In this document: in pieces, positions 47,460 to 59,179 of the stretch
Position numbering within the stretch: position 1 is the stretch's first letter
Layout: each line of letters opens with the position of its first letter
Assembly: GCA_018105865.1 (NCBI GenBank)
Contig: CM030847.1
Coordinates: 13,098,589-13,162,588, forward strand
Direction: 5' to 3'
Length of the DNA: 64,000 nucleotides
Source of the DNA: Metaphire vulgaris
Lineage: Eukaryota; Annelida; Clitellata; Crassiclitellata; Megascolecidae
Position numbers and translations under genes: made by a program
The notes under the pieces: generated by a model
The model's database searches: none
The model's input: only the letters and a program-made list of their open reading frames with translations
What the model was told of the DNA's origin: nothing

Positions 47460-47800
47460 TATTTTTATTCCAAGTCGATCTTTACGTTACAGTACGGTCT
47501 AAGTAGATGCCCGTATTCCGAACCGAGGTAGTCGGCTGCAGCTCAAGATCCTCAATACGAACCTACGCCGTGGGTAAGAGGTGCTGCTGCCGGTCAATAG
47601 CGAGCCATAGAACATCTCTCTTGGCAGCATTAAGCTGGAGTCGATTGGATCTCAACCAGTTTGTCATCTCTGCGTTGCACAGTGTCACGCATTACTGCAG
47701 TTGTTGGGTGGCGGCTGGCGTGCAGCTCCCACAAATCTGTGTGTCATCAGCGTAGAGATGTGCCCGTAGTCCGTATTTTTGAGCTATGCCAACCAGCCAC
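47460..47800 (-). pseudogene. Family G RT fragment with YADD
   Basis: Minus strand gives YADDTQICGSC, RLQLNAAKRDVLWLAI and LELQPTTSVRNTGIYLDRTV. It supplies the YADD segment that is missing from the plus-strand family G copy at 55.4-57.7 kb. Confidence 0.75.
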
Positions 47801-47973
47801 ATAAAGAGCGAGCAGGATGGTTTCTCAGGTTAATCGATAAGAAATTTCTACTGGTCACGGGTGACGTCACGGCTTTATATACCAACATGAATATCGATCG
47901 CACTATTAAAGTCGTGGAGGAAACTTTAAATTCGAAACCAGATCCAAAAAGACCGGATTGTGAAATGACTTAA

Positions 47974-49344
47974 CTTCTTCTCTTCTTCATGTGCCATGTA
48001 TTGCTACATCGGCGACCGTGGATTTCCACTCTTCTCTATTTCTGGCTTTCCTTATCAGTTAGATGTTGTCTGTAGTTCTTGTCGCTTCTCTTAGGCTGTC
48101 CGTAAACTTTATTCTTTGTCTTCCTCTTGCTCTTTTCTCCTCTATTGTCCCTGTTATGGCTAGATTTTCCAATCCGTCTTTTCTTATTAGATGTCCAAAG
48201 AATTCAAGCTGCTGCTTTCTTATGGTTTTTTAGCAATTTTCTTTTTGCTCCAAAATATTTTAGTACTTCCTCATTGGTTATTCTTTCTGTCCATGAATTT
48301 TGTTGCATACGTCTGAGAAACCACATCTCTGCAGCTTCCAGTTTCCTTTCTGATGTTTTTGTCAACGTCCATGTTTCCGATCCGTACATCAGAACCGCTC
48401 AAACGTAGCTGTGAAGAATTCTGAGACGTGTTGTCGTTGAAATATGTTTATTTGTGAGAATCTTTTTAAGTTGTGTGAAGGCTGACTTTGCCATGCCTAT
48501 TCTGGTTTCAATGTCCTTTTCACTCCTTCCATCGCTTGTGAAGATGCTTCCTAGATATTTGAACTGTGTTACCTGTTTTATTTCCATTCCCCTGTATTGT
48601 AGCTTGCATTTAGAAATTTCTTTCTTTTTTTTGTAATGGCCATACAGTACGTCTTCTTTTTATTTATTCTTAGTCCTTTCTTTTCACTCTCTTCTGCCAC
48701 CTTGTCTAATAATCTTTGTAGTTTTCTTTCAGTATCTGCCATTAGTGTTGTGTCACATGCGTATCGTAGGTTAGTTATATTTTCCCTCCTATCTTTATCC
48801 CTTCCAATTCTTCTGTTTCCTTCATAATCTCTTCCCCATATTCATTATAAAAAAAATCTGGTGATAAACCACAACCCTGCCTTGTCCCTTTTAAAATGTG
48901 TATCCACTTACCTATTTTTCCTTTAATTCTTATCGCTGCTTCTTGATTCCAGTACAGATTTTGAAATATCCTCATGTCCTTTTCATTTATTGCTATGTTT
49001 TCCAGGCATTTGAACTTCGTGTTTTACATTATAGAATGCCTTCTCATAGTCTATGAAGCATAGGTACAGATCTTTTTGCATCTCTATACATCTTTCGCTA
49101 ATCATCCTTAGAATAAATATTGCATTTCTACACCCGCTGCCTTCTTTGAACCCGTATTGTTCTTCTGATACTCCCTCCCTCATTTTAATTTTGCCCTGTT
49201 CAAAAGTACTTTTAATATAAGCTTCATCACATGACTTATGAGGCTTATTGTTCTGTGTTCTTCACATTCTATTGTTCCTGGCTTTTTCGGTATTGCAATG
49301 AATATTGACCTACATAATTCTTTTGGGATTCGTCCTGTTTCATA
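47974..49344 (-). mobile_element. RTE-like insertion with 7-bp TSD
   Basis: Minus strand: EEQYGFKEGSGCRNAIFIL, LYLCFIDYEKAFYNVKHEV, KGTRQGCGLSPDFF, FKYLGSIFTSDGRSEKDI, TRIGMAKSAFTQLKKILTN, MYGSETWTLTKTSERKLEA and WTERITNEEVL, ending in a GAAGAAGAGAAGAAG tail. Flanked by GACTTAA at 47967-47973 and 49345-49351. 5'-truncated within the RT; internal stops. Confidence 0.88.
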
Positions 49345-49624
49345 GACTTAAATTAATGAAAAAAAGATTTGACGTTCAACAATAATGTCTTTCTACAACT
49401 TTTGGCATGGCTATGGGCAGGAGCTTCGCTCCTAATCTGGCCAACTTGTACCTAATAGAATTCGACGATAAAGCCATGAACGGTTACCGAATAAAATAAC
49501 TTTTATTCTTTAGACTATTAGACGACGTCTTTTTCATCTGGCCCGGTAGATTACAGGAATTAAAAGATTCTGAAACGGACTTATTCCAGACATTAAGATT
49601 ACGCTAAATCATAGCGAAAACGAA

Positions 49625-50233
49625 GTGACCTTTCTGAACACGACAATCTTTAAACACACCACCAATGATGACATCACCACGTTAGAAAGTAAGGTATATT
49701 TAAAAGAGATAGACACACACGAACTATTACATGCAAAATCTTTTAATCCACGAAACACAATTCCAGGAATCTTAAAATCACCGATAGGCCTACTGCGCTT
49801 CAAACGGCTATCTTCTTTTGAATCGGACTTTGACTCGGCATGTAAAATCTGATTCCACGTCTTAAAACATTGGGCTACAACAGACTTTAAGAGCTAAAAT
49901 ATAATCTATTTAATCACTTGTATCAAATGTAAATTCCAATATGTGGGTGAGACAGCTCTCTCACTCAATGCAAGACTGATCAACCACAGGTCCACTATCA
50001 GAACAAACAGAGATGCGACTCTCGCAAACCACTTCACCCAGAAAGACCATTCTGTCAATGATCTATCCATAATACCAATTGAACAATTACAAAACGAAAA
50101 CGATGAACGCAAAAACAAACAGAAACGCCTAACTAGAGAAACGTACTTGATTAAGGAACTAATGACCTACATGTATACATGCATACATACTATTACTGAT
50201 GACCTATACACCATACGGAATCAATTCAACTAA
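49625..50233 (+). CDS. Penelope-like RT end and GIY-YIG-type domain
   Basis: Two frames (49625-49852 and 49943-50233). The first carries the post-RT region (TFLNTTIFKHTTNDDI, SFNPRNTIPGILKSPIG). The second carries YVGET...LNARLINHRSTIR, ANHFTQKDHSVNDLSIIPIE and ends at TAA 50231-50233. The Y-V-G-E-T ... R ... H pattern is the core of the GIY-YIG endonuclease of Penelope-like elements. A frame break at 49852-49940 separates them. Confidence 0.75.
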
Positions 50234-50299
50234 TGACTACAGACGCCGTTGAAAAAAGAGAAGATGGAAGATTGTGCCCGTGCGCAAGTTCTCATGACT

Positions 50300-50585
50300 T
50301 TTTCATTAGCTCATTCATTCGTTCATTAATTAATTCATTCATTCACTCATTCATTCATTACGTCCATTCATTCATCCATTCATCGATCCGTCCGTCCATC
50401 CATCCATCCACCCATCCACCCATTCATGCATCCATCCATCCATCCACCCATACAAGCATCCATCCATCCGTACCATCTATCCATCCATCCATCCTTCCAT
50501 CCATGCATACATACACACACATACATCCATCCATACATACATACATATATACATACGTGCATGCATACATACATACATACACACA
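50300..50585. repeat. Compound (CATT)/(CATC)/(CATA) microsatellite
   Basis: Consecutive blocks of CATT, CATC and CATA tetranucleotides directly after the Penelope-like ORF. The open frames on both strands here are by-products. Confidence 0.95.
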
Positions 50586-50639
50586 GTTTGTGATCAGACC
50601 CAATTTTGGCTGCATCTCTTAATTGTTCCCCTGCCATTC

Positions 50640-51240
50640 TATTTTTGAACCTTCATCTTGTCTTTTGCTTGGATGAGTTTTGGGAAGAATCGAAGACTAG
50701 AAAGAACCAGAGGACGGACCACGCCACTCCAATTGTCTTTAGGCTCCGAAGATTGGCTGGATTGTGTGTGGACTGCCCTCTTCCAAGTGTTGCGGTCTTC
50801 TGCTGTTCTTGTCGCCTTGCCCTATATTGAGTCCTGTCCATTTTTTAGGTTGTATTCCCACTTCTTTCTTGGTCTACTACTTTTTCGTGGTCCATTGGTT
50901 GATGGATGGCATTGTGCCTTGCGTTATTTTTTCTTTAGACAGTCCTGTTTTGTTCGCAAAATATGTCCCACTAATTCAGATTTATTTTCTTGACTGTTTC
51001 CAATAAGGTTCTTTGCTTTATCCAATACCCATTCATTAATTTTCTTTGCTGTCCAAGAAACTCATTATTTGCACTAGGCCTTTAATTTCAAATGCCTGTA
51101 TGCGCTGTTCATCTTCGTTCATTATTGTCCTGCTTTCACAGCCGTCTGTAACGACCGGCCACGCAAGTGATCTCAGTAGTCGAACTTTGATGCTCACTGG
51201 AATGCTTCCACTTTTCCATATCTTGTTCAGTGATGGAGAA
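50640..51240 (-). pseudogene. RTE-like C-terminal region
   Basis: Minus strand: VRLLRSLAWPVVTDGCESRT, a TAKKINEWVLDKAKNL block, LVGHILRTKQDCLKKK, and ATRTAEDRNTWKRAVHTQSS. This is a better preserved copy of the 2890-3360 element. Confidence 0.7.
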
Positions 51241-51560
51241 TGCTGACAAATTTTTGAATGCTGATAAATTTAAGATACGCAAATGACGTCATACTTATCG
51301 GAGGTTCAACTGCAGAATTTTGAACCTCTCCTGGACATGGAATCTTGTCTACGGAGTGGATTTAATAGGCGGAAAATATAATATTATAATGAATATTGCT
51401 AAGACAAAGGTCATGCCACTAAAAGACAATAATTGCACCATAAAAATTCAGAATATAATATTGGAACAGGTCAACAGCTTCCCTACCTAGGGTCTATCAT
51501 ATCAGACGACACCAAGTAAAGCTGAAATAAGAAGCATATCTTCTCTCTTAACACTCCAGA
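51240..51560 (+). pseudogene. RTE-like RT fragment
   Basis: Encodes RYANDVILIGGSTAEF (a YADD equivalent with A-N-D) and LGSIISDDTK. It is separated by about 320 bp of unrecognised sequence from the next RTE-like element. Confidence 0.6.
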
Positions 51561-51884
51561 ATTCAGGTGAGATTGCGAGGTGTATAAGGGTTAGAAAATC
51601 TTTTTGAAAAGTATAGACCTATAAAATGTTGGTAATGGAGCTCTGAGAATATTGTTTTTTTCAAAATAGACCTCTTGTAAAGTGTTTTGAGCACTCAGTT
51701 GTGCTGCTAAAAGCTTTTTGAATTAGTGTGCAGCGTATTATTTAGGCCTATAAATTAATTAGATCTCAGTCATTTTGTGACACTGGGATTACCTGTTTTT
51801 ACATCTGAAGCATTTGATCTTTGAACAACACAATAGTCCTGTCAATTATTTGTCTCACATTTTAGCCATATATAATTTAACAAC

Positions 51885-52980
51885 ATAAACAACTGCTTTG
51901 TCGATTTTCAGAAGGCGTTTGATAGCATAGATCAGACAGTGACTTAGGCTGTGCTAAGAGTCCTATGAAGTAAATCAACTTATACGATTTTTGAAAGATA
52001 TCAGCAACAATGCAAAATCAGCTGTGAAATTTTGCGGAGAGATTGGACACTGGTTCAAGACAGGAAGAGGATTAAGGCAAGGAGACAATGTATCACCCAT
52101 GATATTCATCTCTGACTTTGAAAAAGCAATGGACAAGATAATGGAACATGTAAAAAGAGTAGCAATGCAAGGACTACACGTAAACAACCTGAGGTTTGCT
52201 AATGATGTCGATATCATTGAAGGAAATTAAGATAGATGACCTGGAGGACACTGTACAGATGCTGATTGATGAAGCAAAGCGCTATGGTTTATCGATGAAC
52301 TTTTAAAAGACAAAAACAATGGTTTTGGACACAAAGATGTTGGAAGAAAGATCAAATTGGATGGATTCGAATTGAAAAATGTGGAAAAATTTAACTTGCT
52401 TTGGAAGCAACATGACACATGACCTGGACTGCAAGAAAGAAGTAACAATAAGAGCAGCGAAACCCTTAGGAAATCTGCAGGCAATTGACAATGTCTGGAA
52501 GAGCAAAGCAATAAGTCTCAGGATAAAAAAGAAGATTCTTGAAACACGTATTTTCAGCAGCTTCTTGTATGGTTGCGAGACTTTGACTATCACAAAAGAA
52601 TTGGAGAGCAGAATTTTAGCATTTTAAAGAAAATGCTATAGGAAAATGATCAGAATTGGATGGGTTGAAAGATTAGCAAATTGGAACTATACAAGAAAAT
52701 CCAGTCAAAAGAAATCTTGATTCAGAAGTTATACAGAGGAAATCGCGTCTCTTTGGACCTATTTCTCGTATGAAAGATGATAGAAAGATTAAGACTATAA
52801 TGTTTAGAATAATGGACGGTTCCAACAAGAAAGGAAGGCCACACAGGGAATGGTGTGATGACATTTGTGATTGGTGTGGAAAATATCTGCAAGAACTATG
52901 TCATAGCTATGAACAGAAAAGATTAGGACAAAACTGTAATGATTGCATCAGACACCAACGGGCGCTGAGCCTATGGTTAT

Positions 52981-53059
<79 letters not shown>

Positions 53060-53060
53060 T
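51885..53060 (+). mobile_element. RTE-like element with (GAT)n tail
   Basis: Encodes CFVDFQKAFDSID, GRGLRQGDNVSPMIFI, LRFANDVDIIEGN (catalytic block with A-N-D), KSKAISLRIKKKILETRIFS, LYGCETLTITKELESR and RAPMVID-like end. The ORFs 51991-52230, 52379-52627 and 52770-53108 are in different frames. Tail of pure GAT at 52981-53059. Confidence 0.8.
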
Positions 53061-53770
53061 TCAACAATGTTTTTGGTATGTATGTGTGTTGTCAGGTTAT
53101 TAACTTGATCTAGAGATTATAGTTTTTGACTAATTTGGTTTGTCGTAGCCCACTGATATATGACATGTCTTTCGGTACTGATATTTATCTATGACAGTTT
53201 TATGGAGTTATTCTCTTCATCAATGTTATTAAAGGTTGCTTTTAAGTGAATATTACATAGCAATCATCACTAACACCTTTAGGAAACGGCGTATAAATAG
53301 GCTCATTGAGACTGTTGACAAACTTCAATAACTTTTAAAGACATAATTATGTCATGTTTTTTAGATGCAAAGAGCCCTGAAACGTACAATAACTGCAAAT
53401 GAAGTCGTCTCTGTGTATAGACCAGAGAAGCAAGGTAGGCAGAATATTGCAAACTGTTAAGCCATGATATTGGTAATCCTAATGTTTGTTTCTCACATTA
53501 ATAAAAACAACTCTAATGAATTTAGTTATAAATTGATGGTAGCATTGAGCAGACCTGTTGTAAAAACTCAATTGTTCAAGACCCAGATCAAGACCACAAC
53601 TTTTAAATTAAAGATTTAGGCCAAGACCCGTCCACAGACCTGTACTGTTCTATGCTCTACAGCCTTAACCACATTCATCTTTAATAGACTCCCTCAATTA
53701 AAATCAGCAACTTCATGTTGATGATGCTCAGCTATTAGTTTTCTTTTACCTTCTTCATTTATCACAGAGT
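53061..53770. other. No recognisable gene
   Basis: AT-rich, no supported ORF or TIR pair. A TTTAGATGCAAAG / CAGAGAAGCAAG region near 53360-53440 could be exon-like but carries no recognisable protein. Confidence 0.35.
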
Positions 53771-53924
53771 TTTACGTGCTGGAGCGTCAGGTGACGGTAT
53801 AGTATATTATAATGACTCCCATATAATAATAACTCCCCTCATTATTATATATATAATAATGACTCCCCCCTCATTATTATATATAATAATAATAACTCTC
53901 TCTATATTATAACTCCCTTAGTTT

Positions 53925-54111
53925 TTCAGAAGCCAGCTGAGATACCATGGCCTAGAGCACCAAAAGCTTTTTTGTATCGAGGAATTTTGTATAGAGGATT
54001 CCAATAGTGACGTTGCCATTTCTAGAACGGTGTTTCTAACTAGGCTCAAGACCTGGTTGTTTATGTAGCAGCGGCGCATTTGTTCTTTAAGTGAGCCTAG
54101 GAAATTAACTG

Positions 54112-54115
<4 letters not shown>
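53925..54115 (+). pseudogene. CR1/L2-like C-terminal scrap within the MITE
   Basis: Reads TVFLTRLKTWLFM, comparable with IFLSRLKTFLFE of family A, then an (AT)n tail at 54116-54148. Confidence 0.6.
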
Positions 54116-54149
<34 letters not shown>

Positions 54150-54239
54150 TATAATAGTGTGCTTGTGGGAGTAAAAATTTGTTGTTTTGGTATCAATTAA
54201 ATTCATTATTGGCATTTAAGTGGAGAAATAGGGCTGAAA

Positions 54240-54410
54240 CCATATTGATCAGTGGATAGCATATTAAATGCATCTAAGTAGTTTAACATTCTGGTAAGCA
54301 TTGCCCTTTCAGGAATTTTAGGAAAACTGGGAGATTGGAAATGGGTCTATAATTTTATATAACCATTTTAGAGACATTTTTATAAATTGGGGTTATTTTG
54401 TTCAATTTTT
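54240..54410 (-). pseudogene. RT N-terminal scrap within the MITE
   Basis: Minus strand approximates PISNLPVFSKIPERAMLTRM then YLDAFNMLSTDQYGFSP, RT motifs 1-2 of jockey/CR1-type elements, opposite in strand to the other scrap. Confidence 0.6.
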
Positions 54411-54644
54411 AGGCCTACTTCTTTTGGGCAGTTATTATAATATAGAGAGAGTTATTATTATTATATATAATAATGAGGGGGAGTCTTTATTATATATATA
54501 GTGATGATGGGGGAGTTATTATTGTATGGGAGTCATTATAATATGCTACAGGACCGAGTTAAAGCCCCGTTAACCCCTTTAGTGTCTTTCACATAGGCAG
54601 TAATACCTCCTAAGCCACTTTAAATCATGCTAAGTTTATAACCT

Positions 54645-54712
54645 CAGCCTCCTCGTCCCAAGCGATCGACATCTCATATCACGCCCACTGAATCAGTCAT
54701 CCCTGGATTAAA
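54645..54712 (+). repeat. Family E fragment
   Basis: CAGCCTCCTCGTCCCAAGCG and CACGCCCACTGAATCAGTCA match 60105-60175. Confidence 0.75.
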
Positions 54713-55389
54713 ACAACATTAATGTTTAAAACGCGAACAATGTCTCTCAAGACCTCTTTAGACCTCCGTTATTGCAATCGGTCACAAAATCTCGTTGACA
54801 GACAATGTATGCTTTCCGTTTTTCAAAACGTTGTTCACATTTCAAATAATTGGCAATAATATAACTGACGCCGAGGAAGTTGAGTGCTGTGCTGCTCCTG
54901 TTGTAATTTAGCCTCAAGTTATAGCGAATTCAAGGATGATTTATAGTCTCATGTTATTTTTAGACTATGCTGGGTTTTGAATGAAATTAAAAATAAATTT
55001 TAAAAAGTAAAAATTGCATTAAAAATGTCAAATACATTAGATTCCAACTTAAATTTTAAAGCAAATTTAGGAAAATAAAACTTTAACTCGTTTAAATTAC
55101 ATTTCGTCAAATTTTCAATTTTATTTAATCGATTCCCTTGGTTTCTTATTTTAGCCAATTATGCAAGATTCAAAATGTCTGTTTTTAAATTTTTGACATT
55201 TGCGCACAGTTTCGTCTGTCACATTTTGTCGTGACATTTTGCCCGTGACATTGTGTCTGCGGACATTTTGTCATAGCACCAAGATTCTCTTTTTACGCAA
55301 TATTTAAAATTACGTAAGCATTTGATATGGTTGTCTAATAGAGAATTAAAAAGTAAATAAACTAATATAAGTAATCTTCTTGTCTCAGC
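54713..55389. other. AT-rich spacer with GACATTTTGTC motifs
   Basis: Three to four copies of GACATTTTGTC or CACATTTTGTC occur at 55195-55275, as seen at the ends of some DNA transposons, but no partner end was found. No gene. Confidence 0.4.
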
Positions 55390-56770
55390 GACGTTTCGAG
55401 CGAATTCAGACGCGTCGAGTTTCGAGTTACTCGGTGCAGCACTGTTCAAAGGAGCGGCACTGGATGAAGCACTCCGAAGAAAGAAAGATGCAATTGAGCA
55501 CCTCTGTCGTCTTCCTACACAACTTACACTTATTCTCCTCAGATCTTCGTCTGGGACGCCTAAACTTACCCATCTGTTAAGATGCTTGCTCGACCCTGCT
55601 CGGTCTACGCCTCATCCACTCGACCAACATGAGGCGAGCTGGACACCATTACTTTTCGGAGGAACTTGCATCTCTCCACTCTGCCATCCTGAAGCGTGGT
55701 CAATCCTGAAGCGTGGTCAATGATGGATGTGGAGGAGATGGCAAACCTTTATAACTGTGAGATCACCAACATATTGGACAAGTTGATTCCGATGAAAACA
55801 GTAACTTGCCAGCGCCGCTCCTTTGACCCTTGGCATGATGAGGAATGCTAAAAAATCCTTGCGAATGGCAGAGCACGCCAGGCTCATCCGGATGCTGCTG
55901 CTGATGCGGCCTCCACATGGAACGCGCAACGTAGAGTCTACAGACAACTTCTTCGTCGAAAACGGAAAACCTTCTGGAGCTACAAAGTAAACTCTGAAGG
56001 TCTTCCCCTCGTCGTTTCTGGCAGTCTCTGGACACTCCACTCGAGCGCGGTCGTACACCAGTCCCGACACGATCACTGCAGGGCACTTTGCTGAGTATCT
56101 AAGTGAGAAGGTCGGGGGAATATGGTCGGCCACGTCGATACATGAACCGCCTATATTCTTCTCTGAGGCACCTCACTGTTCACTCAGCTCTTGTCGGACT
56201 ATGGCTGGCATAACGCTCTACCGAATAAGCACTGCTCCAGTGATCCACTACCAACTCGGCTACTTAAGTAGTGTCCAGACATTCTGGCACCATATATCAC
56301 AGAGCTTTTCAATCACTCGTTGGCCACTGAGATAGTGCCGTCAACCTTTCAAGTCAGCCTTCATTACCCCACGTTTCAAGAACTCCAACTTGAACGCTGC
56401 AGATGCTAAATCATACAGACCGATTTATAATCTATCAGTACTTTCTAAGCTGCTAGAACGTCTAGTATTAACGTCAGCTTACTGACTATCTTTCGTCATA
56501 TAACCTGCTACCAGAATTGCAGTCGGCTTATCGTGCATTCCACTCTACTGAAACAGCGGTTCTTAAGGTCACATTGACATCTTACGGGAACTAGATGCTG
56601 GTAAAGTGGCGGTGCTGGTACTATTAGATCTCACCACCGCATTTCACACGGTAGATCATTTTACATTATTTCAGAGGCTGACAGCATCCTATGGGGGCCT
56701 CAACTCAGTCCTGCCGTAGTTCTCATCTTACTTTGATCAACGAACTCAATTCGTACGCTGCACCAACTCC

Positions 56771-57142
56771 TTGACGCCGCCATCCTCAGTCAATCGTGGA
56801 GTCCCACAGAGGTCGGTACTTGGACCCATCATCTTCGCTCTCTATGTGGCTGATTTGGTTGGCATAGTTAAAAACTACGGACTACGGTTTCACCTCTATG
56901 TTCGTACTGACGATTTTGAGCTGCAGCCGACTACCTCGGTGCGGAATCTAGGCTTCTACTTAGACCGTACTGTATCGATTAAACAACACGTGGCCAATAC
57001 CGTCGCCGGATGTTTCGCTGGTCTACGATTGATACGGAGCATCCGACGATCTGTCTCCACTACAGTCCTTAAAGTCGCCAGTCAGTGCTTTACTGCTGAC
57101 AAAACTGGACTATGGCAACGCCATCCTCGCAGGGACTCCTAG
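56771..57142 (+). CDS. Family G RT fragment lacking the catalytic block
   Basis: A 123-codon frame from RGVPQRSVLGPIIFALYVAD through FHLYVRTDDFELQPTTSVRN to TAG. The DD in RTDDFEL is not the catalytic pair: comparison with 47.5-47.8 kb shows roughly 40 residues lost between LYV and DFELQ. A second frame (57168-57434) holds the C-terminal HWLSVPERIKYRLALLVFR domain. Confidence 0.7.
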   Translation: MTPPSSVNRGVPQRSVLGPIIFALYVADLVGIVKNYGLRFHLYVRTDDFELQPTTSVRNLGFYLDRTVSIKQHVANTVAGCFAGLRLIRSIRRSVSTTVLKVASQCFTADKTGLWQRHPRRDS

Positions 57143-57611
57143 TTATCCCCTCAATCGTCTTCAGACGGTGCTGAATGCTGCCGCGCGTTCGATTCACCGA
57201 TCCGGACGGAGTGATCACATAACAACTCTACTGGTAGACCTACACTGGCTTTCAGTGCCAGAACGTATCAAATACAGACTGGCGTTGCTGGTGTTCCGGT
57301 GTCTGCATGGCATGAGCCCGACATACCTAAACACAGAACTGCATCGGTGGTCGACTCGATGGTCGACAACGTCTGAGATCGGCCTCCACTGCAGCGCTAC
57401 TCGTCCCGCGAACGCGTCTTTCCACCGTGGGTGATCGTGTATTTCCCGTGGCGGCAGCACGGGTATGGAATGGTATACCACTGGCCATTCAACTCTCACC
57501 ATCACTAGATACGTTTAACAGGCGCTTATTTTGAACTAGTTATGATTCTGTTTCGACACTGTAATGTGTTCATGTAGTCATTCTGGATTAGTTACCACAA
57601 AAATCTTAACT

Positions 57612-57735
<124 letters not shown>

Positions 57736-57767
57736 TAATAATAATAATAATAACGTGACTGAAGTGA

Positions 57768-57942
57768 CTTCTCCTGAAATGTTCGCCAGAAGACTCAAAA
57801 CACACTTGTTTAATATTTCGTACAGTTGAGATATTGTATTTGCTGTAAAGTGCTCTTGTTTTTGACAGTTTGTCATGCATACTGCGCTATATAAGTTGTC
57901 AGTTCTGAATGAATGAATGAATGAATAATAATAATAATAACA
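57768..57942 (+). repeat. L2/CR1-like 3' end with (GAAT)(AAT) tail
   Basis: Encodes FARRLKTHLFNISYS then a UTR with GCGCTATATAAGTTGTCAG and GAATGAATGAATGAATAATAAT. It is a separate element from the one ending at 57733. Confidence 0.7.
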
Positions 57943-58975
57943 ATGCTCTCCGTGCAGCGAACACCCGCTTCTCGAAGTTATTGATAAAATCATGCGCACC
58001 GGTCTCTAGAATATCTTGAATGCAGAATTGAATGATACGCAGTGGCTCCAGACAACCCTACCAATCCGCGAGGGTGGACTCGGATTTCGTGCGGTGTCGA
58101 CGCTGGCTCCTTATGCTTACTTAGCTTCAGCCGCGTCAACTGAGCTACGAAGTCGGCCATCCTCGGGCCATTAGACACGCAGGATCCACTCGTATCGCAG
58201 CTGATCATCAACATTAAAGCACCCTCCTCAGCCGTCGAATCTCTACCAACACCACAGAAGGCGTGGGAAGGACCCACAATAGAACAAGCACGCAAACAAA
58301 TCTGGAACAGCTACACTGATCCTTTCAACCGGACCAGGCTTGCCGCAGTCGCTGCCCTGCATGCGGGCGATTGAAGTGATACATCCTGCTGCCTTTTTCT
58401 GGACAACGAGGCTATTAGAGTGACGGTTTGTCTCCGACTAGGTCCCAATTTCTGTGCACCACATAAGTGTAAGTGCGGAGAAATCGCCGATGCTCACGAA
58501 TAACACTGTTTTGTGTCTGCAGACTGTCCCGCCCGTCGTTCTATCAGACATTGCACACTGAACGACATCATTTAGCAGGCTCTTCAGAAAGCCGGTTTCT
58601 CGAGAACTAAAGAACCGCTGGGTCTCCTACGGTCGGGTGGAAAGAGACCAGATGGAGCCACTCTCATTCCGTGGGCCAGTGGTAAATATGTCGCATGGGA
58701 CGTCACAACTTGCGCACAGTCATACCTGCATCTTATCTAAAACTCACTCGAAGCCGCAGATGAAAGTGCAGCAACACGCAAGCACCACAACTACTCCGGT
58801 CTTCCCGTCTCTTACAATTCGTTCAGATTTAATTCGAAACTATGGGACCACTCAACGCAGAAGGCAGCGAGTTAATCGCCGGTATTGGTCGTCGAATAAC
58901 ATGCGTTACAGCAGATCCGCGAGAGTCATTCTACTTGTTCCAGCGTATCTCAGCGTTTCAATAGCGTCGCATTTA
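57943..58975 (+). pseudogene. Retroelement C-terminus with PD-(D/E)XK-like motif
   Basis: Pieces in order: HPLLEVIDKIMRTGL, NDTQWLQTTLPIREGGLGFR, AVSTLAPYAYLASAAST, VTVCLRLGPNFCAPHKCKCG, KEPLGLLRSGGKRPDGATLI, YVAWDVTTC and LIAGIGRRITCVTADPRESF. I recognise this as the C-terminal part of a common multicopy metazoan retroelement-associated protein. A CxxHxCxC-like zinc site precedes a PDG...WDV segment that resembles a restriction-like endonuclease core (inference). Four or more stops; no RT part is attached here. Confidence 0.65.
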
Positions 58976-59179
58976 AAGGTACTTTTTCTTCGAAAACCAA
59001 ATACCTGCCAGAGCTGCATCCAATCGCTGCGAGTGAACCTTTCACGCCTACGACACCACCGATTCAAGTTGACGCTCTCATGAAGGAAAACTGTGGAAAT
59101 GAGCTGAATGAAGTTTTCAGCGACGAGTCTTGCAAGGAAATGATCTGTTTTCGACGAAGAACCGAAAACAGTTACACTA

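Larger units (their letters stand above)
47805..50235 (+). mobile_element. Penelope-like element, split by an RTE-like insertion
   Basis: 47805-47973 encodes KKFLLVTGDVTALYTNMNI, an RT block with the aspartate in a DVTALYTN context typical of Penelope-like elements. 49352-50235 continues with GMAMGRSFAPNLANLYLIEF, a FFRLLDDVFFIWPG catalytic block, ENEVTFLNTTIF, LESKVYLKEIDTHELL, then a C-terminal endonuclease-like part (CKFQYVGETALSLNARLINH). Stops and shifts occur between blocks. Confidence 0.85.
53802..54546. mobile_element. 745-bp MITE with ~115-bp TIRs and TA TSD
   Basis: Left end GTATATTATAATGACTCCC, right end GGGAGTCATTATAATATGC; inverted similarity continues for about 115 bp each side (ACTCCC and TAATAATAA blocks). 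TA flanks at 53800-53801 and 54547-54548. The centre holds two unrelated retrotransposon scraps. A Tc1/mariner-type origin fits the TA target. Confidence 0.85.
53771..54636 (+). repeat. R1 repeat copy split by a MITE
   Basis: 53772-53801 (TTACGTGCTGGAGCGTCAGG) and 54549-54636 (CCTCCTAAGCCACTTTAAAT) are the two halves of R1. Removing the MITE and one TA rejoins a unit colinear with 62812-62926. Confidence 0.8.

Noticed and set aside
50233..50622. Open frames on both strands across CATC/CATA repeats
   Set aside because: Low-complexity translation without domain; stops are simply absent from the repeat.
56771..57142. Functional reverse transcriptase with DD in RTDDFEL
   Set aside because: Comparison with the copy at 47.5-47.8 kb shows that this DD is not the catalytic box and about 40 residues including YADD are deleted.
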